Source: Motiliproteus sp. SC1-56
Lineage (GTDB): Bacteria; Pseudomonadota; Gammaproteobacteria; Pseudomonadales; Balneatricaceae
Length of the DNA: 64,000 bases
NCBI RefSeq assembly: GCF_017309075.1
Contig: NZ_JAEMGS010000001.1
Location: 1 to 64,000 of the forward strand
Direction: 5' to 3'
The position numbers were made by a program, and so were the translations under genes. The notes beneath the pieces were generated by a model. It was not told where the DNA came from. It saw only the letters and a program-made list of their open reading frames with translations, and made no database searches. Below, piece after piece: positions 36,860 to 44,950 of this stretch (position 1 is its first letter; each line of letters starts with the position of its first letter).

Positions 36860-38023
36860 ATGAGTGTCTTGAAAATGACCGACCTGGATCTGCGCGGCAA
36901 GCGCGTGCTGATCCGCGAAGACCTGAACGTCCCCGTCAAGGACGGCAAAGTGACCAGCGACGCCCGCATTCGGGCCGCCCTGCCCACCCTGGAGCACGCC
37001 CTCAAGGCCGGTGCTCGGGTGCTGGTGATGTCACACCTGGGCCGCCCCACCGAGGGCGACTACGAGGAAGCCTACTCCCTGGCCCCGGTGGCCGAACATC
37101 TCGGCGACCTGCTGGGCCGCGACGTGCCGCTGCTAAAGGAGTGGCTCGACGGCGTCGAGGTCGGCGCAGGCGAGCTGGTGCTGCTTGAGAACGTGCGCTT
37201 CAACGTCGGCGAAAAGAAGAACGACGATGCCCTGGCTAAGAAAATGGCCGCCCTGTGCGACGTCTTCGTGATGGACGCCTTCGGCACCGCCCACCGCGCC
37301 CAGGCCTCCACCCACGGCGTCGCCAAGTTCGCCCCCAGCGCCTGCGCCGGCCCCCTGCTGGCCAACGAGCTGGACGCCCTGGCCAAGGCCCTGAAGACCC
37401 CGGCCCGGCCGATGACCGCCATCGTCGGCGGCTCCAAGGTATCCACCAAACTGACGGTGCTCGAGGCCCTGTCCGAGAAGGTGGACCAGCTGATCGTCGG
37501 CGGCGGCATCGCCAACACCTTCCTCGCCGCCGCCGGCTACTCCGTGGGCAAGTCCCTCTGCGAGCACGACCTGATCGACCAGGCCAAGGCGCTGATGGCC
37601 AAAACCCAGATTCCGCTGCCCACCGACGTGGTGGTCGCCACCGAGTTTGCCGAATCCGCCGCCGCCACGGTGAAGAAAGTCGACGAGATCCGCGAAGACG
37701 ACATGATCCTCGACATCGGCCCCGAGTCCGCCGCGGCCCTGGCCAACCTGCTCACCGAGGCGCAGACCATCGTCTGGAACGGCCCGGTAGGGGTCTTTGA
37801 ATTCGACCAGTTCGGGGAAGGCACCAAGGCCCTCTCCCTGGCGATCGCCAACAGCAGCGGCTTCTCCATCGCCGGCGGCGGTGATACCCTGGCCGCGGTC
37901 GACAAGTACGGCATCGCCGACCAGGTCTCCTATATTTCCACTGGCGGTGGCGCTTTCCTGGAGTTCGTCGAGGGCAAGACCCTGCCCGCGGTGGCCATCC
38001 TTGAAGAACGGGCGAACGCCTGA
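36860..38023 (+). CDS. pgk: phosphoglycerate kinase
   Basis: Pgk transfers phosphate between 1,3-bisphosphoglycerate and ADP. The 387 residues contain [43 protein letters not shown] and the ATP loop [13 protein letters not shown]. It is 29 bases after epd and 60 before fba. Confidence 0.98.
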   Translation: MSVLKMTDLDLRGKRVLIREDLNVPVKDGKVTSDARIRAALPTLEHALKAGARVLVMSHLGRPTEGDYEEAYSLAPVAEHLGDLLGRDVPLLKEWLDGVEVGAGELVLLENVRFNVGEKKNDDALAKKMAALCDVFVMDAFGTAHRAQASTHGVAKFAPSACAGPLLANELDALAKALKTPARPMTAIVGGSKVSTKLTVLEALSEKVDQLIVGGGIANTFLAAAGYSVGKSLCEHDLIDQAKALMAKTQIPLPTDVVVATEFAESAAATVKKVDEIREDDMILDIGPESAAALANLLTEAQTIVWNGPVGVFEFDQFGEGTKALSLAIANSSGFSIAGGGDTLAAVDKYGIADQVSYISTGGGAFLEFVEGKTLPAVAILEERANA

Positions 38024-38083
38024 CAACCGGTCTAACCATCGGCCCGACCAACCGGCCCAAACAAGAGAACGAGAGAGACAACT

Positions 38084-39148
38084 ATGGCTCTGATCAGCAT
38101 GCGTCAACTGCTGGACCACGCCGCCGAACACGGCTACGGCATTCCGGCTTTCAACGTCAACAACCTTGAGCAGATGCGCGCCATCATGGAAGCCGCCGAC
38201 AAGACCGACAGCCCGGTCATCGTCCAGGCTTCGGCCGGTGCCCGCAAGTACGCCGGCTCCAACTTCCTCAAGCACATGATCCTGGCCGCGATCGAGGAGT
38301 TTCCCCATATCCCGGTCTGTATGCACCAGGATCACGGCACCTCCCCGGCGGTGTGCCAGCGCTCCATCCAGCTGGGCTTCTCCTCGGTGATGATGGACGG
38401 CTCCCTGCGAGAAGACGGCAAGACCCCCAGCGACTACGACTACAACGTCGAGGTCACCCGTCGTACCGTCGAGATGGCCCACGCCTGCGGCGTCTCCGTG
38501 GAAGGCGAACTGGGCTGCCTGGGCTCCCTGGAAACCGGCCAGGCCGGCGAAGAGGACGGCATCGGCGCCGAGGGCATCCTGTCCCACGACCAGCTGCTGA
38601 CCGACCCCGACGAGGCCGCCGACTTCGTCAAGCGCACCGGGGTCGACGCCCTGGCCATCGCCTGCGGCACCAGCCACGGCGCCTACAAGTTCACCCGCCC
38701 GCCCACCGGCGACGTGCTCTCCATCGACACCATCAAGAAGATCCACAACCGCCTGCCCGACACCCACCTGGTCATGCACGGTTCCTCTTCGGTGCCCCAG
38801 GAGTGGCTGGCGATCATCAACGAGCACGGCGGCGAAATCCCCGAGACCTACGGGGTCCCCGTGGAGCAGATCGTCGAGGGGATCAAACACGGCGTGCGCA
38901 AGGTGAACATCGACACCGACCTGCGCCTGGCCTCCACCGGCGCGGTACGCCGCTTCCTGGCCCAGAACACCGCCGAATTCGACCCGCGCAAATACCTCAA
39001 GGCCACCATGCAGGCGATGAGCGATATCTGTATCGCCCGCTACGAGGCCTTCGGTACCGCCGGCAAGGCCTCCAGCATCAGCGCCCTCTCCCTGGAAGCG
39101 ATGACCGACCGCTACCTCAGCGGCGAGCTGGACCCCAAGGTCAACTGA
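38084..39148 (+). CDS. fba: class II fructose-bisphosphate aldolase
   Basis: A zinc-dependent aldolase of the Calvin-cycle (class IIB) type, 354 residues. Metal and catalytic pieces are [33 protein letters not shown] and [14 protein letters not shown]. The epd-pgk-fba order supports joint glycolytic and gluconeogenic expression. An intrinsic terminator follows. Confidence 0.97.
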   Translation: MALISMRQLLDHAAEHGYGIPAFNVNNLEQMRAIMEAADKTDSPVIVQASAGARKYAGSNFLKHMILAAIEEFPHIPVCMHQDHGTSPAVCQRSIQLGFSSVMMDGSLREDGKTPSDYDYNVEVTRRTVEMAHACGVSVEGELGCLGSLETGQAGEEDGIGAEGILSHDQLLTDPDEAADFVKRTGVDALAIACGTSHGAYKFTRPPTGDVLSIDTIKKIHNRLPDTHLVMHGSSSVPQEWLAIINEHGGEIPETYGVPVEQIVEGIKHGVRKVNIDTDLRLASTGAVRRFLAQNTAEFDPRKYLKATMQAMSDICIARYEAFGTAGKASSISALSLEAMTDRYLSGELDPKVN

Positions 39149-39179
39149 TCACGGCTTTACCCCGGCGCGTATCTCGCGT

Positions 39180-39208
39180 AAAAAAGGCGGCTTAGCCGCC
39201 TTTTTTCT
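39180..39208 (+). terminator. intrinsic terminator after fba
   Basis: GGCGGC-TTA-GCCGCC (39186-39200) followed by TTTTTT, with an A run before it. It ends the tkt-epd-pgk-fba row 31 bases after the fba stop. Confidence 0.9.
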
Positions 39209-39220
39209 TTGTGAAATCCA

Positions 39221-40156
39221 ATGGATTACGATCCCACCCCCCTGGCGACCCGGCTACACGCAGGCGCCTCCCCCGAACAGCTGGCAGAGCCGGGCCTTGC
39301 CTTCAGCCGCTACTACGGCCTCGACTTCCCCGCTCGGCTCGTGCGCCGGCGCTGGCTCCAGGGGCTGACCGTCGGTGGCGTGACCATCGCCGTGCACCAC
39401 TTTCTGCCCCACGCACCCCGCGGCACGGTACTGCTGGTACACGGCTACCAGGACCACCATGGTCTATACGGCCACCTGATCGAGTACGCCCTCAAGCGCC
39501 ACCTGGCGGTGCTCTGCTTCGACCTCCCCGGCCACGGTCTCTCCGCCGGCCCGCGGGCCAGCATCGACGACTTCGACCGTTACCAGCAGGTGCTACAGGG
39601 GGTGCTCGCCCACCGGGCCACGCTGGACTGGCCCGGCCCGCTGCACCTGCTGGGCCAGAGCACCGGTGCCGCCATCCTCTGCCAGCACCTGCTGCAGCAG
39701 CGCCCGAGCCCCGACGGTACCGTGGTGCTGCTCGCCCCCCTGGTACGCCCGGCCAAATGGCAGCTGGTGCAGACCGCTCACCGCCTGCTGACCCCGTGGA
39801 CGAACGGAATCCCCCGCACCTTCACCAGCAACAGCCACGATGTCGATTTCCTGCGTTTCCTGCGCGAGCAAGACCCCCTGCAGGCGCGCATCATCTCTGC
39901 GGCCTGGATCGGCGCGCTGCGACGCTGGATTCCTGGTTTTCTGGCGCTGGCACCAGCCCCTGACTACCGCCCCCTGATCATCCAGGGACGCGAGGACGGC
40001 ACCGTGGACTGGCGCTACAATCTGGGGGTACTGCAGGACAAATTTCCCGGTTGCCGAATCTGCTACCTGGAGCAGGGACGGCACCACCTCGCCAATGAAG
40101 CCCCCGAAATCCGGCACGAGTACTTGGCTTGGCTGCAACGCCACTGGACGGTTTGA
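39221..40156 (+). CDS. alpha/beta hydrolase, lysophospholipase-like
   Basis: A 311-residue serine hydrolase. The oxyanion piece is LLVHGYQDHHG (71-81), followed by CFDLPGHGLSAG; the nucleophile elbow GQSTG puts the Ser at 147; likely acid Asp259 or Asp263 in GREDGTVDW and His289 in QGRHHLANE complete the triad. There is no signal peptide. It resembles the monoglyceride lipase or lysophospholipase (PldB) group; the substrate is unknown. It is coupled to the next gene by a tandem stop/start element. Confidence 0.88.
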   Translation: MDYDPTPLATRLHAGASPEQLAEPGLAFSRYYGLDFPARLVRRRWLQGLTVGGVTIAVHHFLPHAPRGTVLLVHGYQDHHGLYGHLIEYALKRHLAVLCFDLPGHGLSAGPRASIDDFDRYQQVLQGVLAHRATLDWPGPLHLLGQSTGAAILCQHLLQQRPSPDGTVVLLAPLVRPAKWQLVQTAHRLLTPWTNGIPRTFTSNSHDVDFLRFLREQDPLQARIISAAWIGALRRWIPGFLALAPAPDYRPLIIQGREDGTVDWRYNLGVLQDKFPGCRICYLEQGRHHLANEAPEIRHEYLAWLQRHWTV

Positions 40157-40201
40157 CTATGACCTCGGTAGCCTGACTGTGACCCGGATGATCTGATTAT
40201 G
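40154..40201 (+). repeat. 20-base tandem stop/start element between two genes
   Basis: The hydrolase stop TGA (40154) is followed after CT by ATG ACC TCG GTA GCC TGA (40159-40176), then after CT by GTG ACC CGG ATG ATC TGA (40179-40196), then after TT by the ATG of the flavoprotein (40199). The unit TGAYTRTGMCC recurs every 20 bases (40154, 40174, 40194), so each stop meets a start two bases on in a new frame. It looks like a chain of two five-codon reading frames for termination-reinitiation. Confidence 0.7.
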
Positions 40202-40660
40202 CCCCGCCTGCTGCTGGTCGCCCATGCCCCCTCCCCCAACCTGAAACGGCTCGTCGAGGCCGTCGCCCGCGGCGCTCGCCATCCGGATATCGCGGGCGTG
40301 GAACTGGAAATGCGCTCGCCGTTTGACGCAGGTCCCGAAGAGGTGCTGGCCGCCGACGCCCTGATACTCGGCACGCCGGAGAATTTCGGCTACATGTGCG
40401 GGGCCCTGAAGGATTTTTTCGAACGCATCTATTATCCATGCCTGGAGCACACCCAAGGCCGCCCCTATGCGCTCTTTGTCAGAGCCGGCAACGATGGTCG
40501 GGGCGCGGTGAGCAGCGTGGAGAGGATCGTCGCGGGACTCAGGTGGCGGGCGGTGCAAGCCCCGCTGGTGATGCGGGGCCCCTTTGACGAAGCCTTTCTC
40601 GGCCAGTGTGAAGAGCTGGGGATGGGCCTGGCCGCAGGGCTGGAAGCGGGGATCTTCTAA
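40199..40660 (+). CDS. flavodoxin-fold NAD(P)H-dependent reductase
   Basis: A 153-residue flavodoxin-fold protein: VAHAPSPNLKRLVEAVARGA forms the phosphate loop region, LILGTPENFGYMCGALKDFFER is the typical FMN-side segment of NADPH-dependent FMN reductases and WrbA-like proteins, and a Gly-rich end follows. It probably binds FMN and reduces a small molecule or quinone. Its start is part of the tandem stop/start element, with no ribosome site of its own, so expression likely depends on the hydrolase gene. Confidence 0.82.
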   Translation: MPRLLLVAHAPSPNLKRLVEAVARGARHPDIAGVELEMRSPFDAGPEEVLAADALILGTPENFGYMCGALKDFFERIYYPCLEHTQGRPYALFVRAGNDGRGAVSSVERIVAGLRWRAVQAPLVMRGPFDEAFLGQCEELGMGLAAGLEAGIF

Positions 40661-40682
40661 CCCCGCGCTTGCGTCTAGCGGT

Positions 40683-41276
40683 TCAGTGGGCCAAGTGCCC
40701 ACCACTGTGAGAAGGGGCGATATCGAAGCGGTGGTCATCTTCCTCCTGGAAGATATGGTAGCCGCCGCCCTCGACTCCCTTCGCTTCCTCAAGCGCCCGT
40801 TCGGCTTGGGCAATCAGCTCGACCGCTTCACGCCCCTCTGGGGCAACGACACGAATACCGACAGCTATTTCCAGCTCCACCTGCTGTCCGCGGACCCGAA
40901 TCGGTTCGGCAAGCCGGCTAAACTGGCGCTTCACCAGGTTAATCGCGGCGGTGGGCTGCATTCCCTCCTGCAGCAGGATGGCAAAGCGGTTGTCGCCGTA
41001 ACGGGCCACCAAGTCGGAGATACGGACACTGTAGCGGACCATCTCGGCCACCCGCGCCAGTATTCTATCGGCGACCTCCTGCCCGGAAGTACGGCTCAAT
41101 TCATCCAGGTTCTTCAGCTCAACCAACACCAAGGCTCCCCAGCGCTGATTGTCCGCCATCTGCTTGAGGAGAGGAGAGAGTTGTTGCTGAAAGAAATCGT
41201 GATCGTACAGGCCGGTTAATGGATCTTTATAATTGACATTTTCCATCGCGTTTGTCTCGACCAAAACAGTGGCCAA
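40683..41276 (-). CDS. degenerate GGDEF protein with intact inhibitory site
   Basis: A 197-residue protein that is little more than a GGDEF domain (KDPLTGLYDHDFF at 17-29). The catalytic loop reads GDNRF (94-98) in place of GG(D/E)EF, and the metal-binding DxD is replaced by VELKN (Glu53, Lys55), so cyclase activity is very unlikely. RISD (85-88) still lies exactly five residues before the loop, matching the RxxD I-site, so it may bind cyclic di-GMP as an effector. ATG at 41246 (MENVNYKDPL) is an alternative start. It is divergent from a degenerate response regulator. Confidence 0.85.
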   Translation of the reverse strand: MATVLVETNAMENVNYKDPLTGLYDHDFFQQQLSPLLKQMADNQRWGALVLVELKNLDELSRTSGQEVADRILARVAEMVRYSVRISDLVARYGDNRFAILLQEGMQPTAAINLVKRQFSRLAEPIRVRGQQVELEIAVGIRVVAPEGREAVELIAQAERALEEAKGVEGGGYHIFQEEDDHRFDIAPSHSGGHLAH

Positions 41277-41684
41277 TTCCCTTTGTCAATGAACATACAG
41301 CTTGCCAATGGCAAAACCACGGAAAAGCGGGACCAACCATCCTGGCGGATCACAACCAGCGAGCCTCAGCCGGACTAAACACCCAACTACAGAACCAATA
41401 CTGACGCCTTATACAGGCATCTATCATCGCAAGGGCATCTAATCGGGGATATCCCTGTATTCATTCATTTGCTTGTAGTTAATTCAACTACAAAACACAC
41501 CATAACCGATGAGCAGGGGGGAGTAAATTGACCAGGGTTGCGCAGCCCGTGTACCCTCTTGGGAAGCGTCATTTCCACTCACGCCAACCAACCATGGGAC
41601 TGACCGGCCGGGCGCGTGCGCCGCCACCGCAGCCCCCCAAAGCCATCGTCGGCAAGGGTTCGCTCAAGCGCCCAGGGAGACGCC
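41277..41684. other. divergent intergenic region between GGDEF and regulator genes
   Basis: Together with the short frame that follows, this is a 519-base gap, the longest in the window. It holds one clear inverted repeat (41473-41493, listed separately) within an A/T-richer stretch at about 41440-41510 that probably carries the divergent promoters. A 127-codon frame at 41528-41911 is Pro/Arg-rich and overlaps the regulator; I do not accept it. Nothing else is recognised. Confidence 0.5.
41473..41493. repeat. 8-base inverted repeat, candidate operator
   Basis: TTGTAGTT (41473-41480), AATTC, AACTACAA (41486-41493): perfect 8-base arms around five bases, spanning two helical turns. The size suits a dimeric HTH regulator, possibly the NarL-type protein encoded next to it. 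Confidence 0.55.
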
Positions 41685-41795
41685 ATGAAAGACCCAAAGG
41701 CTGTCCGCCCCCCCGTTCCGGCAAGACCGGGCAAACGCGAACACCTCCAGCCAAGCACCCTTGTTCAGCCCCCCCCATCGTCGAGCCTGTCCTGA
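41685..41795 (+). CDS. short upstream reading frame abutting the regulator gene
   Basis: ATG at 41685 with AGGGAG upstream opens 36 codons ending at TGA 41793-41795; the regulator ATG is the very next codon in the same frame. The peptide is Pro/Ser/Arg-rich (MKDPKAVRPPVPARPGK at its start). It could be a coupled leader peptide, or an N-terminal extension cut by a stop. Coding is uncertain. Confidence 0.35.
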   Translation: MKDPKAVRPPVPARPGKREHLQPSTLVQPPPSSSLS

Positions 41796-42452
41796 ATGGG
41801 GACCTGTCGTGTTTTGATCGTCGATCCTCACCCCGCCTCGCGGGAGGGGCTGGCATGGCGTATCAGCCAGCAATCAAAGATGAGCGTCTGCGCCGAGGCA
41901 AAGAGCATTGAACAAGCCCTGGAGCAGCTTGAACAGTCTCGACCGGACGCAGTGGTCATCGAGATGAACCTCAGCGACGGCAGCGGGCTCACCCTGGTCA
42001 GGCAAATCAAATCGCGGAATTACCCGGTAGCAATACTGCTCTGGGCCGCCTCCGCCGAGCCGCTCTACGCCGAGCGCGCGATACGCGCCGGCGCCCTGGG
42101 ATTCATCTGCAAAACCCAGAGCACCCAGGAAGTGGTTGAAGCCATTAGAACGGTCGCCCGCCACCAACTCTACCTGGACGAGGCTCTTTTCCAAGAGTTG
42201 CTGTCGCGCTCACTAAACCGCAGCCAGGACCACAAAACCCACCTCGCCGATGCGCTGTCAAACCGTGAGCTGGAAATTTTCACCCTGATCGGGCAGGGCC
42301 TGGCCACCCGCACCATCGCGCAGCGTCTGAGCATCAGCCCCAATACCGTCGAGACCCATCGCTCCAGAATCAAGCAGAAGCTTCATCTTAAGTCCGGTGC
42401 CGAATTGACCACACGCGCCAGCCGCTGGCTGCTCGAACGGGATCCGCCCTAG
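41796..42452 (+). CDS. NarL/LuxR-type regulator with degenerate receiver
   Basis: A 218-residue protein with a receiver domain (1-125) and a C-terminal LuxR helix-turn-helix (LSNRELEIFTLIGQG, then SISPNTVETHRSRIKQKL). The phosphoacceptor Asp is replaced by Glu56 (VVIEMNLSDGSG), the usual acid pair is Asp10-Pro11, and the Thr/Ser switch after ILLW is Ala84; only Lys106 is kept. It probably works without Asp phosphorylation, perhaps in a fixed active-like state. The DNA-binding half looks intact. No kinase gene is near. It is divergent from the degenerate GGDEF gene. Confidence 0.9.
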   Translation: MGTCRVLIVDPHPASREGLAWRISQQSKMSVCAEAKSIEQALEQLEQSRPDAVVIEMNLSDGSGLTLVRQIKSRNYPVAILLWAASAEPLYAERAIRAGALGFICKTQSTQEVVEAIRTVARHQLYLDEALFQELLSRSLNRSQDHKTHLADALSNRELEIFTLIGQGLATRTIAQRLSISPNTVETHRSRIKQKLHLKSGAELTTRASRWLLERDPP

Positions 42453-42508
42453 CGCTGTTCGCACACGCGAGCCACTCCACGCCCGACCACATCAGTAGCA
42501 ACGCCAGA

Positions 42509-42537
42509 TTTCCCCACCGCCAAACTCCAAGTATGAT
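42509..42537 (+). promoter_or_regulatory. candidate promoter of the DMT transporter gene
   Basis: TTTCCC (42509-42514), 17 bases, TATGAT (42532-42537). The start point would be near 42544, which favours the GTG at 42571 over the one at 42541. Confidence 0.4.
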
Positions 42538-42570
42538 GGCGTGCCCCCTTACCCGAGCCCAAGGAAGCCC

Positions 42571-43464
42571 GTGCCGAGCCACCACCCCAGCACCGATCAC
42601 CGCCTCGGCATCCAGCTGGCCGTCAGCGGCGTGCTGGTGCTCAGTTTCGATGCCCTGCTGATACGTCTGGCCAACGCCGACCCCTGGACCGTGGCCTTCT
42701 GGCGCGGCATCCTCACGACCCTGAGCCTGGGAGGACTGATGGTCCTCACCCGCCGGCTAGACTACCTGCCCCTGGCGCGCCGTTTCTGGAAAGCCATCTT
42801 GGCGCTGGCGGTCCTCTACGGCGTCAATGGCCTGCTCTTCGTGCTCGCAATCAGCCACACCAGTACCGCCAACACCGTGGTGATTCTCAGCAGCAGCGCC
42901 TTTTTTGCCGCCTTTTTCTCCTGGCTGCTGCTCCGTGAGCCGGTGCGCCGGCGCACCTGGGCCGCCATCGCCGTCTCCATTGCCGGCGTGATCATCGTGT
43001 TCGCCGGCTCGCTGGGGCTGGCCAGTTGGCGCGGCGACCTGCTGGCGCTGATCCTCGCCCTCTCCATGGGGGTGATGCTGAGCCTGATGCGCCGCTACGC
43101 GCAGATTCCGCGCATGCTGATCATTGCCCTGAGCGGGCTGGTGATGATGGGGCTTGCGCTGCCGATGAGTCAGGCGCTCATCCTGCCCGCCGAGCAATTC
43201 GCCTGGTTGGCGCTGATGGGACTGGTGCAGATGCCCCTGGCCTCGGTACTGATCATGAACGCCACCCGCTACCTCTCCTCGCCGGAGGTGAGCCTGTTTC
43301 TGCTGATCGAAACCGTCTTCGGTCCCATCTGGGTCTGGCTGGTGATCCACGAGCCCATCCCGCCCCTGACCCTGGTGGGCGGCTCCGTAATCCTGGCAGC
43401 CATCAGCGTCCACTCCTGGCTGGCCTTGCAAGAGCAGCGGCGTCGCACCCACCCGCAAGCGTGA
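42571..43464 (+). CDS. EamA/DMT family transporter
   Basis: A 297-residue inner-membrane protein with about ten hydrophobic helices in two EamA repeats; ANADPWTVAFWRGIL and, in the second half, SSPEVSLFLLIETVFGPIWVWLVIHE (an EamA hallmark region) place it in the drug/metabolite transporter superfamily. The substrate is unknown, probably an amino acid or metabolite exporter. GTG at 42571 has AAGGA at good spacing; an upstream GTG at 42541 overlaps the likely promoter start. Confidence 0.88.
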   Translation: MPSHHPSTDHRLGIQLAVSGVLVLSFDALLIRLANADPWTVAFWRGILTTLSLGGLMVLTRRLDYLPLARRFWKAILALAVLYGVNGLLFVLAISHTSTANTVVILSSSAFFAAFFSWLLLREPVRRRTWAAIAVSIAGVIIVFAGSLGLASWRGDLLALILALSMGVMLSLMRRYAQIPRMLIIALSGLVMMGLALPMSQALILPAEQFAWLALMGLVQMPLASVLIMNATRYLSSPEVSLFLLIETVFGPIWVWLVIHEPIPPLTLVGGSVILAAISVHSWLALQEQRRRTHPQA

Positions 43465-43540
43465 CGGAAAAGGTCCAAGGTCAGAAAGCCGCGTTGCCAT
43501 AGACGCGATACCCCTGACCTGAAAACAAAGTTTCAGAAAC

Positions 43541-43570
43541 AAAAAAAGAGGGCTCAGGGCCCTCTTTTAG
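43541..43570 (-). terminator. terminator between the DMT gene and serA
   Basis: On the minus strand GAGGGC-CCTGA-GCCCTC is followed by seven T, 20 bases after the serA stop. The plus strand has a shorter T run and may also stop the DMT gene. Confidence 0.88.
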
Positions 43571-43589
43571 TCGTCAGAGCATGGTGCGA

Positions 43590-44822
43590 TCAGAACAACA
43601 CCCGGCAACGGATAGTACCCGGCACCTGCTGCAGTGCGCTGAGCGCCAGATCGCTGTACTCGGCATCGATGTCCATCACCACGTAGCCCACCTTGTCGTT
43701 GGTCTGCAGGTACTGGCCGCTGATGTTGATGTTGTTCTCCGAGAACACGGTGTTGATCTTGGTCAGCACCCCGGGCACGTTGCGGTGAATGTGCAGCAGG
43801 CGGTGCTTACCCGGGTGGGCGGGCAGCGCCACCTCGGGGAAGTTGACCGAGGTGATGGTGGAGCCGTTGTCGCTGTACTTGACCAGCTTCTCCGCCACTT
43901 CGTAGCCGATGTTCTCCTGCGCCTCCATGGTGCTGCCGCCCACGTGAGGAGTCAGGATCACGTTGTCGAACTCACGCAGGGGGGAGACAAACTCCTCGTC
44001 GTTGGACTTGGGCTCCACCGGGAACACGTCGATGGCCGCGCCCAGCAGCTTGCCCGAGCGCAGGGTTTCGCAGAGGCGGTCGATCTCGATCACCGTTCCG
44101 CGGGCGGCGTTGATCAGGATGCTGCCCTCTTTCATCTGCGCCAGCTGCTCGGCACCGATCATGTTCTTCGTGGCCGGGGTCTCGGGGACATGCAGACTGA
44201 CGATATCGGAGGTTTCCAGCAGCTCCTGCAGGCTGCCAACCTGGGTCGCGTTGCCGATCGGCAGCTTGGTCACCACATCGTAAAAGCAGACCTCCATCCC
44301 CAGGGATTCGGCCATGACGCTGAGCTGGGAGCCGATACTGCCGTAGCCGATGATACCCAGGCGTTTGCCACGAATCTCGTAGGCGTGCTTGGCAGATTTT
44401 TCCCAGACCCCGCGATGGGCCTTGGCGTTCTTCTCCGCCACGCCACGCAGCAGGATGATGGCTTCGGCCAGCACCAGCTCGGCGACGCTGCGGGTGTTGG
44501 AGTAGGGGGCGTTGAAGACGCTGATGCCGCGCTCGATGGCCGCCGTCAGATCCACCTGGTTGGTACCGATACAGAAGCAACCCACCGCGAGCAGTTTCTC
44601 CGCCGCCTCCAGCACCGCCTCGGTAAGCTGGGTACGCGAGCGAATACCGATGAAGTGCACGTCCTTGATCCGCTCGATCAACTGCTCCTCGGGAAGCGCC
44701 GTGGTCAGGTAATCGATATTGGTGTAGCCGGCGGCGTTGAGGGTGTCGACGGCTGACTGATGCACGCCTTCCAGCAGCAAAAACTTGATCTTGCTCTTTT
44801 CCAGGGAGGTAATCTTGCTCAT
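43590..44822 (-). CDS. serA: D-3-phosphoglycerate dehydrogenase SerA
   Basis: SerA starts serine synthesis by oxidising 3-phosphoglycerate. The 410 residues include IGIRSRTQLT, the NAD loop GYGSIGSQL, ARGTVIEID, the catalytic His in TPHVGGSTMEAQENIG and a C-terminal ACT domain (HRNVPGVLTKINTVFSENN), the serine-feedback form. The length matches E. coli SerA. Confidence 0.97.
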   Translation of the reverse strand: MSKITSLEKSKIKFLLLEGVHQSAVDTLNAAGYTNIDYLTTALPEEQLIERIKDVHFIGIRSRTQLTEAVLEAAEKLLAVGCFCIGTNQVDLTAAIERGISVFNAPYSNTRSVAELVLAEAIILLRGVAEKNAKAHRGVWEKSAKHAYEIRGKRLGIIGYGSIGSQLSVMAESLGMEVCFYDVVTKLPIGNATQVGSLQELLETSDIVSLHVPETPATKNMIGAEQLAQMKEGSILINAARGTVIEIDRLCETLRSGKLLGAAIDVFPVEPKSNDEEFVSPLREFDNVILTPHVGGSTMEAQENIGYEVAEKLVKYSDNGSTITSVNFPEVALPAHPGKHRLLHIHRNVPGVLTKINTVFSENNINISGQYLQTNDKVGYVVMDIDAEYSDLALSALQQVPGTIRCRVLF

Positions 44823-44891
44823 AGGGTTCGCTTAAACCTCTGTTTTGCCTCAGGAGCCGGTCACGGAGCCCCCGCTTATAAAGGGGCGCCA

Positions 44892-44900
44892 ATCATAGCA
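44892..44900 (-). promoter_or_regulatory. probable extended -10 promoter of serA
   Basis: Minus-strand TGC-TATGAT (44900-44892) makes an extended -10, about 70 bases before the serA ATG. No clear -35 is seen at the right distance. Confidence 0.45.
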
Positions 44901-44950
44901 CAGAGAGATTTAAGTACCCGAATTCAAAGGGGTGAAAAATTTTCCCAGAC

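Noticed and set aside
37133-38890. 585-codon minus-strand frame across pgk and fba
   Set aside because: Antisense shadow of two glycolytic genes.
41528-41911. 127-codon plus-strand frame before the NarL-type regulator
   Set aside because: Pro/Arg-rich with no recognisable fold, overlaps the regulator in another frame, and has no ribosome site.
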